Shown one piece after another: positions 14,560 through 22,591 of a stretch of 28,384 nt of DNA. Source of the DNA: Fimousia sp045616445. GTDB taxonomy: Bacteria; Bacillota; Clostridia; Lachnospirales; Lachnospiraceae. The stretch spans positions 1 to 28,384 of the forward strand of contig JAZLGR010000022.1 in NCBI GenBank assembly GCA_045616445.1, written 5' to 3'. A program made the position numbers and the translations under genes. Numbering within the stretch: position 1 is the first letter of the stretch; each line of letters starts with the position of its first letter. The notes under the pieces were generated by a model. The model had not been told where the DNA came from and made no database searches. It saw only the letters and a program-made list of their open reading frames with translations.

Positions 14560-15998
14560 TAGTTTGCTCCTCCTTCTTTTGTTTCTCCAGTGATGATCTT
14601 AGTTCCTACACGATCCTGAGGAACGTCTGCTAATGGAATACCAAGTTCTCTAGCGATGATTTCCTGAACACGTGGTCCACAGAATCCGCCCTGGCAACGT
14701 CCCATACCAGCGTTGCATCTTCTCTTGATACCATCAATGGATGTTGGAGTGATTGGTCTGTGAAGAGCATCAACGATTTCACCTTCTGTAACTGTTTCAC
14801 AACGGCAGATGATTTTACCATATAATGGGTTAGCTTTTACGATTTCAGCTCTTTCTTCATTTGTCATATGTTTGAAACGGTTTACTTTACGGGAATCACA
14901 AATGTTTTCTTTTGCTACTAATTCTAATCCGGATTCTTCCATCATCTTAACTAAGTCAACAGCGATTGCTGGAGCGGATGTAAGACCTGGAGAAGCCATA
15001 CCGGAAATGTTGAAGAAACCTTTCTGTACTTTGTCTTCGAAGATGAAGAAGTCATGAACTGCTGTTCTTGCACGAACACCTGCGAAGTTACGGATAGATT
15101 CTCTATAGTTGATGGATGGAACAGATTTTAAAGCTGTTGTACGAACAAAGTTAAGACCTGCGCCTGTTGTGGAAACATCATCAGCTGCGGATGGCTGAGA
15201 GTCTGGACCAACGATTAAGTTTCCGTGAACTGTTGGGGAAACTAATACACCTTTACCCTTTTCATTTGGGCACTGGAAGATTACGTGGTTAACTAATGTT
15301 CCCTGAGATTTGTCTAATAAGTAATATTCACCTTTGTTTGGAAGGATCTTGAAGGATTCTTCACAAACATAGTTGTTAACTACATCTGCGTAAACACCAG
15401 CTGCGTTACATACGTATTTAGCTTCTACGTTGCCTGCTGGAGTTTCGATTGTGTAAACATCGCCTTCTTTTGTGATGTTTGTACATGGTGCGTTGAATTT
15501 GAATTCTACGCCGTTTGTAGCTGCTGTTTCAGCTAAAGCTAATGCTAATTCCCATGGGGAAACGATACCTGTTGTCGGAGAGTAAAGAGCTGCAACAACT
15601 TCATCAGAGATGTTTGGTTCTTCTTCACGAACTTTTGCCTGATCCCAAATTTCAAGTCCAAGTACGCCGTTAGCTTCACCACGAGCTTTTAATTCTTCAA
15701 CGTGAGCGATTTCTTCTTCGCTAAATGCACATACTAAAGCACCGATCTGTTTGTAAGCAACATCTAATTTGCCACATAATTCTTTAATATAAGCATTACC
15801 TTTTACATTGTACTTAGCCATGTCTGTGCCAACTTCTGGGTCATAACCACCATGAACGATAGCACTATTTGCTTTTGTAGTTCCTACAGCTACATCGTTT
15901 TCTTTTTCAATTACGATTGCTTTTACATTGTACTTTCCTAATTCGTATGCAATGGAACATCCTGTGATTCCAGCACCGATAATCGCTACATCATACAC
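14559..15998 (-). CDS. GlpA-like FAD-dependent glycerol-3-phosphate dehydrogenase with BFD-type C-terminus
   Basis: The 479-residue protein begins with a DAO-type FAD fold (YDVAIIGAGITGCSIAYEL, then VIEKENDVAVGTTKANSAIVHGGYD). It ends with a bacterioferritin-associated-ferredoxin-like domain carrying CRC, C and GMGRCQGGFCGPRV cysteines for a [2Fe-2S] cluster. This is the layout of the anaerobic GlpA type, oxidising glycerol-3-phosphate to dihydroxyacetone phosphate; another 2-hydroxyacid substrate cannot be excluded. GTG at 15996-15998 is the best start: AGGAGG lies 10 nt before it and the FAD fold begins at once. The frame runs up to 16094 through a hairpin-rich leader. No glpK or glpF is present in the window. 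Confidence 0.87.
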   Translation of the reverse strand: MYDVAIIGAGITGCSIAYELGKYNVKAIVIEKENDVAVGTTKANSAIVHGGYDPEVGTDMAKYNVKGNAYIKELCGKLDVAYKQIGALVCAFSEEEIAHVEELKARGEANGVLGLEIWDQAKVREEEPNISDEVVAALYSPTTGIVSPWELALALAETAATNGVEFKFNAPCTNITKEGDVYTIETPAGNVEAKYVCNAAGVYADVVNNYVCEESFKILPNKGEYYLLDKSQGTLVNHVIFQCPNEKGKGVLVSPTVHGNLIVGPDSQPSAADDVSTTGAGLNFVRTTALKSVPSINYRESIRNFAGVRARTAVHDFFIFEDKVQKGFFNISGMASPGLTSAPAIAVDLVKMMEESGLELVAKENICDSRKVNRFKHMTNEERAEIVKANPLYGKIICRCETVTEGEIVDALHRPITPTSIDGIKRRCNAGMGRCQGGFCGPRVQEIIARELGIPLADVPQDRVGTKIITGETKEGGAN

Positions 15999-16182
15999 TT
16001 TCTTTTTTCCTCCTATTGTACCAACTACAACAATATAATGCGCAGATGCCAGGGGATAAACCCCTGCCACTGCCCGTCCTACTAATGAGATCACGTCATC
16101 TCATTAACTGCAGCAACATATCTTTATTCCTTTGCAATCCCCCAATCACAAAAAAATCACGCATTTATGCACGTTTACTAAT
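15999..16182 (-). ncRNA. Structured leader RNA of the glp-like operon (candidate regulatory element)
   Basis: Read from the minus strand, the leader first has a CGTGCAT/ATGCGTG hairpin followed by U7 (near 16150-16175). A perfect 9-bp hairpin TAATGAGAT/ATCTCATTA follows (near 16084-16107). Next is a two-part stem, GCAG/CTGC around CAGGGG/CCCCTG, with asymmetric internal loops (about 16042-16076). Such stacked structure over about 180 nt is more than a plain 5' UTR needs. I compared it by eye with common riboswitch classes and T-boxes and matched none. A regulatory RNA is an inference. Confidence 0.45.
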
Positions 16183-16188
16183 TTTCGG

Positions 16189-16216
16189 GTTATAAACAAG
16201 CAAGACTTGTGCACAA
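16189..16216 (-). promoter_or_regulatory. Candidate promoter of the glp-like operon
   Basis: TTGTGC (complement of 16211-16216), a 16-nt spacer and TATAAC (complement of 16189-16194) would start transcription near 16182. The -10 box is imperfect. Confidence 0.4.
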
Positions 16217-16459
16217 TACCCATACGCTGCCTATGAATCTACTATATTATGTTTTCACTTGTCCGTCAAACTAACACTTATTGTATTTTTTTAAATAATT
16301 AACGATTTTTATTAATTATTAATAACCGTCACAAATCATCTTACCCTGATCCCCCCTGATTTTCCCCTGTATTTTCTATCATTTTCTTATGAATCTTGTT
16401 TTTTACGCCAATATATATTGATTTCGCAGTTAATTTTAAGTATAATATTATTAATAATT

Positions 16460-16490
16460 TTAATAATTATTAATTTATTTTGTGACAAAA
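16460..16490 (+). promoter_or_regulatory. Palindromes upstream of the LacI-type gene
   Basis: Two dyads lie 65-95 nt before the LacI-type start: the perfect palindrome TTAATAATTATTAA (16460-16473) and TTTTGTGACAAAA (16478-16490, odd centre). They could be operators for the LacI product or for a global regulator shared with the divergent glp-like operon. The surrounding 16217-16554 is very AT-rich and holds no gene. Confidence 0.3.
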
Positions 16491-16554
16491 ATTAATTTTT
16501 GTTTTTTATTATAATTGTTTTTTACTATGCGCAATATATTAACAGGAGTTTTGT

Positions 16555-17652
16555 ATGGCTACCAACAAAAAAGTGACAACCAAGATGATTGCTGACTATA
16601 TCGGCATGTCTCAGTCCACCGTATCCATGGTGTTAAGTGGCAAGAAGAATGTCTCCTTCTCCGAGGAGACAAAACATCGGGTTCTAAGCGCCGCTGCCGA
16701 GCTTGGTTATGAAAAAAAGAGAAAATCTTCAAAGAAACTCAATCAGGAGCTTAGCAATACGATCATGGTCATCTGCCCGACCTTTGCCAACAACTACTAC
16801 GGCATGGTTATCCACTCCATTTCCGAACGTGCAAGGGAATACGGCTACTCTATTTTCATTGCTCCGACCCTCCGTGACTCCGAAACCGAGGCCTACTACC
16901 TGGATTTATTCAACGAGATGAATCTGTGTGGCGTGATCTATCTCTATCCGCCAGCCATGGTCTATCAGGCCAATGCCCTGTCTGAGAAGATTCCTGTCAT
17001 CTCCATCGGTGAAAAATCCATGGCATCCAAGTTCGACGCCATAGAGCTTGACCGAATCAAACCGGGCTTTTTGGTGGGAAGTCATCTGATTTCCTTAGGT
17101 CATGATCATGTGACCTACATCACTTCCCCGATCCACCGGCATGAGGTTGGCCGAAGCGACCGTCTTGAGGGGATTAGAAGTGCATTTCACGAGAATAATC
17201 TTCCAACGGACCAGGTTGTGCTGATGGATGCCAGCCCTGCAGATTATCAGCAGTATTCTCCGGACAATGCAGAATTTCGAAACGGATATGATCAGACGAT
17301 AAAGCTGCTTCGCCAGGGAACCGATTCCACAGCCCTCGTTGGCAACAATGACCTGACCGCCTTTGGCATCATGAGTGCCCTGTCAGATATGGGGTATAAG
17401 ATTCCACGAGACTTTTCTGTCTGCGGTTTTGACAATATTCCACTGTCTTCCATGGCGCAGGTGTCTCTGACAACCATCGAACACGCATCCGACTTAAAGG
17501 GCCAGGAAGCAGTAGACCTGATTCACCGTAAGATTGCCATGAGAAAAAGCGAACGAAGCTCCCGCTACAACTACATCGTACGATTAGAGTACGAACCGGA
17601 GCTGATTGTCAGAAAAAGCACTGGCCGATGTCGCCGTCGAACGGTAAAGTAA
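16555..17652 (+). CDS. LacI-family transcriptional regulator
   Basis: The 365-residue protein has the N-terminal LacI helix-turn-helix (about 8-33: MIADYIGMSQSTVSMVLSGKKNVS), a hinge (VLSAAAELGYEKKR) and a periplasmic-binding-protein-like sensor. The sensor includes NYYGMVIHSI, the GHDHVTYITSP and R-x-EGIRSAF segments, and ALVGNNDLTAFGIMSAL followed by DFSVCGFDNI. It would repress sugar or polyol genes. Candidates are the HAD gene directly downstream (27 nt) and the divergent glp-like operon. The start follows CAGGAG. Confidence 0.93.
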   Translation: MATNKKVTTKMIADYIGMSQSTVSMVLSGKKNVSFSEETKHRVLSAAAELGYEKKRKSSKKLNQELSNTIMVICPTFANNYYGMVIHSISERAREYGYSIFIAPTLRDSETEAYYLDLFNEMNLCGVIYLYPPAMVYQANALSEKIPVISIGEKSMASKFDAIELDRIKPGFLVGSHLISLGHDHVTYITSPIHRHEVGRSDRLEGIRSAFHENNLPTDQVVLMDASPADYQQYSPDNAEFRNGYDQTIKLLRQGTDSTALVGNNDLTAFGIMSALSDMGYKIPRDFSVCGFDNIPLSSMAQVSLTTIEHASDLKGQEAVDLIHRKIAMRKSERSSRYNYIVRLEYEPELIVRKSTGRCRRRTVK

Positions 17653-17679
17653 CGACTACAAGAAAGGATTATTATAGAG

Positions 17680-18498
17680 ATGAATAACTATCAGTTAATT
17701 GCCATCGATATGGATGGCACCCTTTTAAAAGAAGATAAGACAATCTCCCCACGCACTACCGAAGCAATCGCTACTGCTGTCGCTTCCGGCAAATATGTGG
17801 TCATCTCCTCCGGCCGTTCTGTGGATGAGCTCCGTGACTACGAGAAAGAGATTGCCGGCATTCCATACTATGTATTGGAAAATGGCGCCTTAGTATACGA
17901 CGCCATCAACGAAAAACCCCTTCACACCGATTCCCTTACCTTAGAGCAGGCCCATCACATTTTTGATCTGAGCCAGACAGAGGACGTGATGCTCTACTAT
18001 GACAGCTTTGGGAAGACTGTTGTGGATGCGGATAAGATGCCGATCATCGACAAATACGGCATGGAAACCTACAAGGATGTATACGAACGCTACCATACCC
18101 TGGTTTCCGATGTTCCTTCCTATTATTATGCACATGCCGGAAGTTTAGAAAAAGTAATCTACTTCTGTGCCACACCTAAGATCCGTGAAAAGCTTTATGC
18201 ACAGCTTAAGGATTATCCGGTAGCATTTGCCTTCACGGAAGAAAAATCTCTGGAGATCTCTCCAAGCGGCGTCAACAAGGCGACAGGCCTTGGCCACCTG
18301 TGCGATATTCTGGGCATTACGTTAGAAGAATGCATCGCTGTGGGCGATTCCGGCAATGATATTGCTATGTTAAAAGCCGTTGGGTTACCGATCGCCATGG
18401 GCAATTCCACCGACGAGGTGCTTGCCCTTTGTGATGTGGTCGTGGCCGATAATGAACATGACGGCGTGGCCGAGGCAATTGAAACTTACCTATTATAA
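17680..18498 (+). CDS. Cof-type HAD-IIB sugar-phosphate phosphatase
   Basis: The 272-residue protein carries the HAD catalytic motif DMDGTLL near residue 10, motif II SSGRS, a conserved lysine around KVIYF/NKATGL and motif IV GDSGNDIAML. The long cap between motifs places it in the Cof/YidA group, which removes phosphate from sugar phosphates and related metabolites. It is co-directional with the LacI gene and likely co-transcribed. Confidence 0.92.
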   Translation: MNNYQLIAIDMDGTLLKEDKTISPRTTEAIATAVASGKYVVISSGRSVDELRDYEKEIAGIPYYVLENGALVYDAINEKPLHTDSLTLEQAHHIFDLSQTEDVMLYYDSFGKTVVDADKMPIIDKYGMETYKDVYERYHTLVSDVPSYYYAHAGSLEKVIYFCATPKIREKLYAQLKDYPVAFAFTEEKSLEISPSGVNKATGLGHLCDILGITLEECIAVGDSGNDIAMLKAVGLPIAMGNSTDEVLALCDVVVADNEHDGVAEAIETYLL

Positions 18499-18506
18499 TA
18501 GCGAAC

Positions 18507-18538
18507 AAAAAGGGTCTTCTCGAAAAAGTCCCTTTTTT
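18507..18538. terminator. Terminator between HAD and anti-sigma genes
   Basis: Complementary arms start with AAAAAGGG and end with CCCTTTTTT around a stem with one mismatch. The T-rich end serves the plus-strand HAD gene, and a U5 run on the minus strand could serve the convergent anti-sigma gene. Confidence 0.75.
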
Positions 18539-18555
18539 GTTGGTGATCAATCATT

Positions 18556-19620
18556 CTATTTTGCCAGTTTATAGGCTCTTACATAATATTTACTGCCTGC
18601 CTTTTCAAAGGTATACACGAAGGTGTCTTTATCTCCTTCTGTCACGGTATAGCTATTTTCTCCTTCCACTACTGTTCCTTCATGAATGATCATGTCAATT
18701 CCTGTGTCTGGATCTTCATAGCGAATCATGCCTTCTGCATCTGGCTTTACTTCCTTCTTAGATCCTTCGATATAAACGCAGTTTGCAAGCACGTCTTTGA
18801 TGTTGGTTTCGTCCACATCTTCTGGAAGTTCTCCTTCTGTTTTCTCAGCCAATTCCGCTAAGAAGCTTTCGGCTGCCTGGTTGTCTGCCCTGGATTCGTC
18901 CAGATTTAGATCAAAGAGTGCATGAAGTCCCTGATAGCCTTCCTTTATTCCAATTTCGCCACTCTTTGCATCATAGTCAAATGCATCTCTCATCACGACA
19001 CCGTCCATCACACCAAGATACACACCACGGTCTGCGAACATCTCCAGATCGCTGCAATCAGCGATACTATAATAAATTCCATCTAGATAGGTAGAAACTG
19101 CGCCGCCATTTAACGTATAGATATTAAAGTCCATCGGATCCTCGCCTTTTAAGAATGGGCTGATGACTACATCCTCATCCTCTGTCAGAGCTTCCCCGTC
19201 CTTGCGCTGCACGGCAACTGCTGCATAGGTTTTCTTTTTGTCGCATTCCATCAGCTGATCACTGATATTTTTCCCACTGACCGTGCCTAAGAATGCCACA
19301 CGGTAGTCTCCGACTTCCTGCACAACCGGTTCCGCCTCAAGTTTTCCAAAATATCTGGCCAGTTTTTCATCGCCAAGCTTTGCAGCCACCTGTTTTGCCT
19401 GATACCAGTGATATCCTGCATAGACAACGCCTGATGCACAGCACATACAAATCACTACTGCCAGCATGGCCACCGCCTTTCGAAATACGAATCCGCCCTG
19501 GCGTTCCACCTGACTTTCCTTTTCCATAGTTCTTCGCATCACTTCCCCCAACATCTTCTCCTTCTGCTGCCTGGTTGGGTCAATCTTCTCATATGCATTT
19601 CTGATTTCTTCTTTGATCAT
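18556..19620 (-). CDS. Membrane-anchored anti-sigma factor (DUF4179-like)
   Basis: The 354-residue protein has a short cytoplasmic head (about 1-45, MIKEEIRNAYEKIDP...LGEVMRRT), one membrane segment (about 46-68, AVAMLAVVICMCCASGVVYAG) and a long extracytoplasmic domain rich in acidic residues. It overlaps the ECF sigma gene by 4 nt (ATGA), the usual arrangement for a sigma/anti-sigma pair. By analogy the head holds the sigma factor inactive until an envelope signal is sensed. The extracellular part resembles no catalytic domain I know. Confidence 0.82.
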   Translation of the reverse strand: MIKEEIRNAYEKIDPTRQQKEKMLGEVMRRTMEKESQVERQGGFVFRKAVAMLAVVICMCCASGVVYAGYHWYQAKQVAAKLGDEKLARYFGKLEAEPVVQEVGDYRVAFLGTVSGKNISDQLMECDKKKTYAAVAVQRKDGEALTEDEDVVISPFLKGEDPMDFNIYTLNGGAVSTYLDGIYYSIADCSDLEMFADRGVYLGVMDGVVMRDAFDYDAKSGEIGIKEGYQGLHALFDLNLDESRADNQAAESFLAELAEKTEGELPEDVDETNIKDVLANCVYIEGSKKEVKPDAEGMIRYEDPDTGIDMIIHEGTVVEGENSYTVTEGDKDTFVYTFEKAGSKYYVRAYKLAK

Positions 19621-20099
19621 ACACTTCCTCCTTGGCGTCCTTCGTCGCCCTCTAACTCAAGTTTCAGCAATTTCCGTGCCTTTAAGAGATCTCCTCGAAT
19701 GGTGGATGCCGATTTGCCAAGCATCTCCCCTATCTGGGTGCTGTTGTAGCCCTCATAGTAATAAAGATAGACCACCGTCTTATAGCGGGTCGGCAGAGCC
19801 AGAATCAATTCCATCATCTCGTCAATTTCCTGCTCCTTCCCTGGCAAATGCACCCCACAGTCATCCAGATTTTTTCTCTTTCTCCACCAGTGCTTCAATA
19901 CATTTTTACAGTGATTTGAGGCTGTCACAATAAGCCATGCTTTGGCATGTTCTTCACTTTCAAATGTTTTTCCTTGACGAAGCAGCTTCAGGAAGACTTC
20001 CTGTACTGCATCCTCGGTGTCAGGCACATCTTTTAGATAGGTAAAACACAATCGGTAGACCATGTCCACATAGGTTTCGTATATGTTTGCAAACTCCAC
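19617..20099 (-). CDS. ECF-type RNA polymerase sigma factor
   Basis: The 160-residue protein has sigma region 2 (YETYVDMVYRLCFTYLKDVPDTEDAVQEVFLKLL) and region 4 (LPTRYKTVVYLYYYEGYNSTQIGEMLGKSASTIRGDLLKARKLL). GTG at 20097-20099 is the likely start, with AAAGGAGG 7 nt before it; the frame extends 24 codons upstream into the probable promoter. An unusual box pair (AACAC ... GTATCTA, about 20116-20148, minus strand) could be its own autoregulated promoter, a guess. Confidence 0.92.
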   Translation of the reverse strand: MEFANIYETYVDMVYRLCFTYLKDVPDTEDAVQEVFLKLLRQGKTFESEEHAKAWLIVTASNHCKNVLKHWWRKRKNLDDCGVHLPGKEQEIDEMMELILALPTRYKTVVYLYYYEGYNSTQIGEMLGKSASTIRGDLLKARKLLKLELEGDEGRQGGSV

Positions 20100-20170
20100 G
20101 TCAAAACCTCCTTTCACTATAGATACAATTGAGCAGGGAAAAGTGTTGTCTCTTTTTATTAAAACACACA

Positions 20171-20215
20171 AAAAAACTGTCAGCCAACCAGTTTGGGTTG
20201 TACTGACAGTTTTTT
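20171..20215. terminator. Terminator between the 54-aa gene and the sigma gene
   Basis: The outer arms 20171-20183 and 20203-20215 are perfectly complementary and carry A6/T6 ends, with further pairing inside. It isolates the sigma operon from the small gene upstream on the same strand, about 75 nt past that gene's stop. Confidence 0.88.
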
Positions 20216-20289
20216 CAGGGATTATTAGATTGAATGGAGTAATATGAATATGAATAGGATGAATTTCAGCTAAGCTCTTGTGTAGCCCC

Positions 20290-20454
20290 CTACAGTTTTT
20301 CGCCCATGATTTCTAAGTGCTTCATGCTGATTTCCTCAAATGTAGCCTCCTGTAAGAATGTGCTTACCAGACATGCTGCCTGTCTGCTGTATTCGCGAAT
20401 GCCTAAATTTAATGATCTAAGTTCCGTAAGTTGTTCTCTCAAATATCTTTCCAT
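20290..20454 (-). CDS. Small 54-aa protein of unknown function
   Basis: A 54-codon frame starts with ATG at 20452-20454 and reads MERYLREQLTELRSLNLGIR, then a helical, charged remainder ending in HLEIMGEKL. It has a purine-rich ribosome binding site (GGAG/AGGAAG) just upstream, a candidate promoter and a strong terminator downstream, all on one strand, which supports a real gene. The predicted form is a small soluble helical protein. I recognise no family; link to the sigma factor is positional only. Confidence 0.6.
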   Translation of the reverse strand: MERYLREQLTELRSLNLGIREYSRQAACLVSTFLQEATFEEISMKHLEIMGEKL

Positions 20455-20510
20455 ACTCTTCTTCCTTTCTCCTAAAGTTTGTTTGTTTTGTCTTGTTTAA
20501 TCTTGAACTA

Positions 20511-20539
20511 ATCTTACCAAATCACATATGTTTCGTCAG
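20511..20539 (-). promoter_or_regulatory. Candidate promoter of the 54-aa gene
   Basis: CTGACG (complement of 20534-20539), a 17-nt spacer and TAAGAT (complement of 20511-20516) lie about 57 nt before the start codon. The rest of 20540-20708 contains the divergent XRE promoter region, with TTGATT (20636-20641) as the best -35 candidate. GATTCGAT (20638-20645) recurs inverted at 20725-20732 inside the XRE gene. Confidence 0.4.
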
Positions 20540-20708
20540 CGTCCGTGGATAACCAATATTCGCCCGTATTTGTGCGTATTTTTGAAACATTTGTGACGGA
20601 ATAAGTTGTGCAGAAAAGTAATTCGAGGTTTTCGCTTGATTCGATGCAACAAAAAGGTGTACATTATAGATAGAATCATGCGTAAAACATTTCACAAGAG
20701 GTGTAATT

Positions 20709-21815
20709 ATGGAACTTAGATCTGATCGAATCGAACGTTTTGCCAGAATTTTCTGGCAGTCCAGAGAAGATGCCGGCAAAACACAAAAATATATGGAATC
20801 CAGGATGGGCGTGACCAGACGTACCATCGCCAATTGGGAAAAGGGCGTCAGCTCACCGACATTTTCACAGGCTTATCTGTGGTTTCAGGCTCTGGGCTTA
20901 AACCCGCTGCCTTACTATTTTTCCTTCTTATATCCAGAAGCGATGGAAAACCTCTTCCATGCTAAGGAAGATGATTCTCTTGTTTCTGCTTTTGAATTGA
21001 TGAAGACCATTCTGCCTGACACCATGCTTAAGCAGCTTTACTTCATCTTTACCGGCAACCACGGTGTGAGCCTGAAGACATTTTCCGAACTACAGACATC
21101 TCATCTCCATCTGCCGATGAGAGACCGTGTATACACTGCACACTCTATCGTCTATTTCTACCGACTTTCCCAGGTGCAGAACCTGACCAATGCACCTGAC
21201 AAAATTCCAACTGCCATAGATTATTTAGAAGAGGCAGTGGATCAGGGCATGTCCGCAGTCATCAACAGCCGTCTTGGTTATACTAATATGGCGGGGCACC
21301 ATTACTCCGACATTTTCAAGGCTTCCCGTTTAAGCTGTGGCAAATCCCAGGAATTTATGGCCATGAACCTTGGCATCAACCGTCGAACCGTGAAAAACTG
21401 GGAGGACGGCGCAGTGGAACCTTCTCTTTTCCAGACAACAGAGTGGTTCCGCGTCTTAAATCTGGATATTATGAAGTACTTTTTTGATATCATCTACCCT
21501 TCATTAGAAGGCGATTATGAGTATGATGATGCCATCTTCGACAACATGGATCTTAGAATTAAACAACAGTTTATCTTCCTGCTATTCGGAAACCACGGAA
21601 GCTCTCCTATTTCTGTATTGCAGATGGGAACTGCATTTGCCCACCTGCCAAAGATTTATCGCACGAATATTGCAGAGATTACTTACCGCGCCTACCTGAT
21701 GGCAGAATCCGATGACGTGCTGGTCTGCCCGAATATCATTCTTCCGGATATCACACATTTGGAAAAAGCAATTAGGAAATGCAAGGAAGACGTATTTCAG
21801 AACCAGGAGGATTGA
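20709..21815 (+). CDS. Tandem-duplicated XRE-type DNA-binding regulator
   Basis: The 368-residue protein is two diverged copies of one unit, offset by about 187 residues. Each unit has an XRE helix-turn-helix: GKTQKYMESRMGVTRRTIANW at 23-43 and GKSQEFMAMNLGINRRTVKNW at 211-231. Each then has a hydrophobic W-F-x-x-L, a YYF..YP or YFF..YP segment and a conserved GNHG (116-119 and 294-297). A single chain with two HTH units could bind a palindrome as a pseudo-dimer. The macrodomain gene starts 2 nt past its stop with its AGGAGG site inside this gene, so the two are coupled. I know no named family for the double unit. Confidence 0.8.
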   Translation: MELRSDRIERFARIFWQSREDAGKTQKYMESRMGVTRRTIANWEKGVSSPTFSQAYLWFQALGLNPLPYYFSFLYPEAMENLFHAKEDDSLVSAFELMKTILPDTMLKQLYFIFTGNHGVSLKTFSELQTSHLHLPMRDRVYTAHSIVYFYRLSQVQNLTNAPDKIPTAIDYLEEAVDQGMSAVINSRLGYTNMAGHHYSDIFKASRLSCGKSQEFMAMNLGINRRTVKNWEDGAVEPSLFQTTEWFRVLNLDIMKYFFDIIYPSLEGDYEYDDAIFDNMDLRIKQQFIFLLFGNHGSSPISVLQMGTAFAHLPKIYRTNIAEITYRAYLMAESDDVLVCPNIILPDITHLEKAIRKCKEDVFQNQED

Positions 21816-21817
21816 TC

Positions 21818-22591
21818 ATGACACAGGCTGAAAGAAGAATCTATTTGATCAATGAATTAAAGAAAGAGCAGCGACGTTACCGCTCAATTCAGATTCCTAT
21901 GAGCGAGAGAGACCAGAAGGATCTGCTCCGCTCCCTTATGAATGTGAGAGAACCAGGTCCTGTTTCTGAAGAAGTTCTTTCCGTCCAGGATGCCTATCTT
22001 AGGAAAGTCAATGCGTCGAAGGGGATCGTAACATTTGCCGAGATGGAAGCATATGGAACGGATCTGTATCTTTGGAAGGGCGACATCACCCGTCTGGGCG
22101 TCGGCGCCATTGTAAATGCAGCAAACAGTAGAATGACCGGCTGTTATCAACCATGTCACAACTGCATCGACAACTGTATCCACACTTATGCGGGGATGCA
22201 GCTTCGTCTGGATTGTGCTCAGATTATCGAAGAACAGGGATTTGAAGAGCCGACTGGACAGGCTAAAATCACCCCTGCTTACAACCTGCCATGCGATTAT
22301 GTCATCCACACCGTGGGGCCAATCGTCTGGGACGGCATTCTCACCAAGGAGCACGAACATCTGCTGGCATCCTGCTACCGCTCCTGTCTGGAGCTTGCCG
22401 ATAAGCATCAGGTGCCTTCCATCGCATTTTGCTGCATCTCCACAGGTGTCTTTATGTTTCCGAATCAGCGCGCAGCCGAAATTGCAGTGGAAACCGTAAA
22501 ACATTATAAAAAAGAAAGTGGAAGCTCCATCAAAGTGGTCTTTAACGTATTCAAAGACCTAGATGAAGCTTTATATAGAGAATTATTATGA
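21818..22591 (+). CDS. Zn-type macrodomain protein-ADP-ribose hydrolase
   Basis: The 257-residue protein has an N-terminal helical extension (1-75) and a macrodomain. The ADP-ribose loop residues GDIT (88-91) and GAIVNAANSRMTGCY are clear, followed by the zinc signature C109, C113, H114, C116 in GCYQPCHNCIDNCIH and by TYAGMQLR. A later phosphate loop reads STGVFMFP, where relatives usually have STGVFGFP or similar. The zinc family removes ADP-ribose from protein side chains. Known relatives sit beside a SirTM, GcvH-L and LplA2; none is here. Instead it follows a double-XRE regulator, an arrangement I have not met. Confidence 0.88.
   Translation: MTQAERRIYLINELKKEQRRYRSIQIPMSERDQKDLLRSLMNVREPGPVSEEVLSVQDAYLRKVNASKGIVTFAEMEAYGTDLYLWKGDITRLGVGAIVNAANSRMTGCYQPCHNCIDNCIHTYAGMQLRLDCAQIIEEQGFEEPTGQAKITPAYNLPCDYVIHTVGPIVWDGILTKEHEHLLASCYRSCLELADKHQVPSIAFCCISTGVFMFPNQRAAEIAVETVKHYKKESGSSIKVVFNVFKDLDEALYRELL

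Noticed and set aside
15999..16094. Longer N-terminus of the GlpA-like protein
   Set aside because: The extra 32 residues cross two hairpins and precede the AGGAGG site; the FAD fold starts at the GTG.
15999..16182. T-box, glycine, THF, TPP, c-di-GMP or ykkC-type riboswitch
   Set aside because: None of their core conserved sequences could be found by eye; left as an unassigned structured leader.
20522..20833. Minus-strand 103-codon frame
   Set aside because: It overlaps the XRE start and the divergent promoter region and lacks a ribosome binding site or family signal.
21884..22504. Minus-strand 206-codon frame
   Set aside because: Fully antisense to the macrodomain gene, whose motifs are unmistakable.
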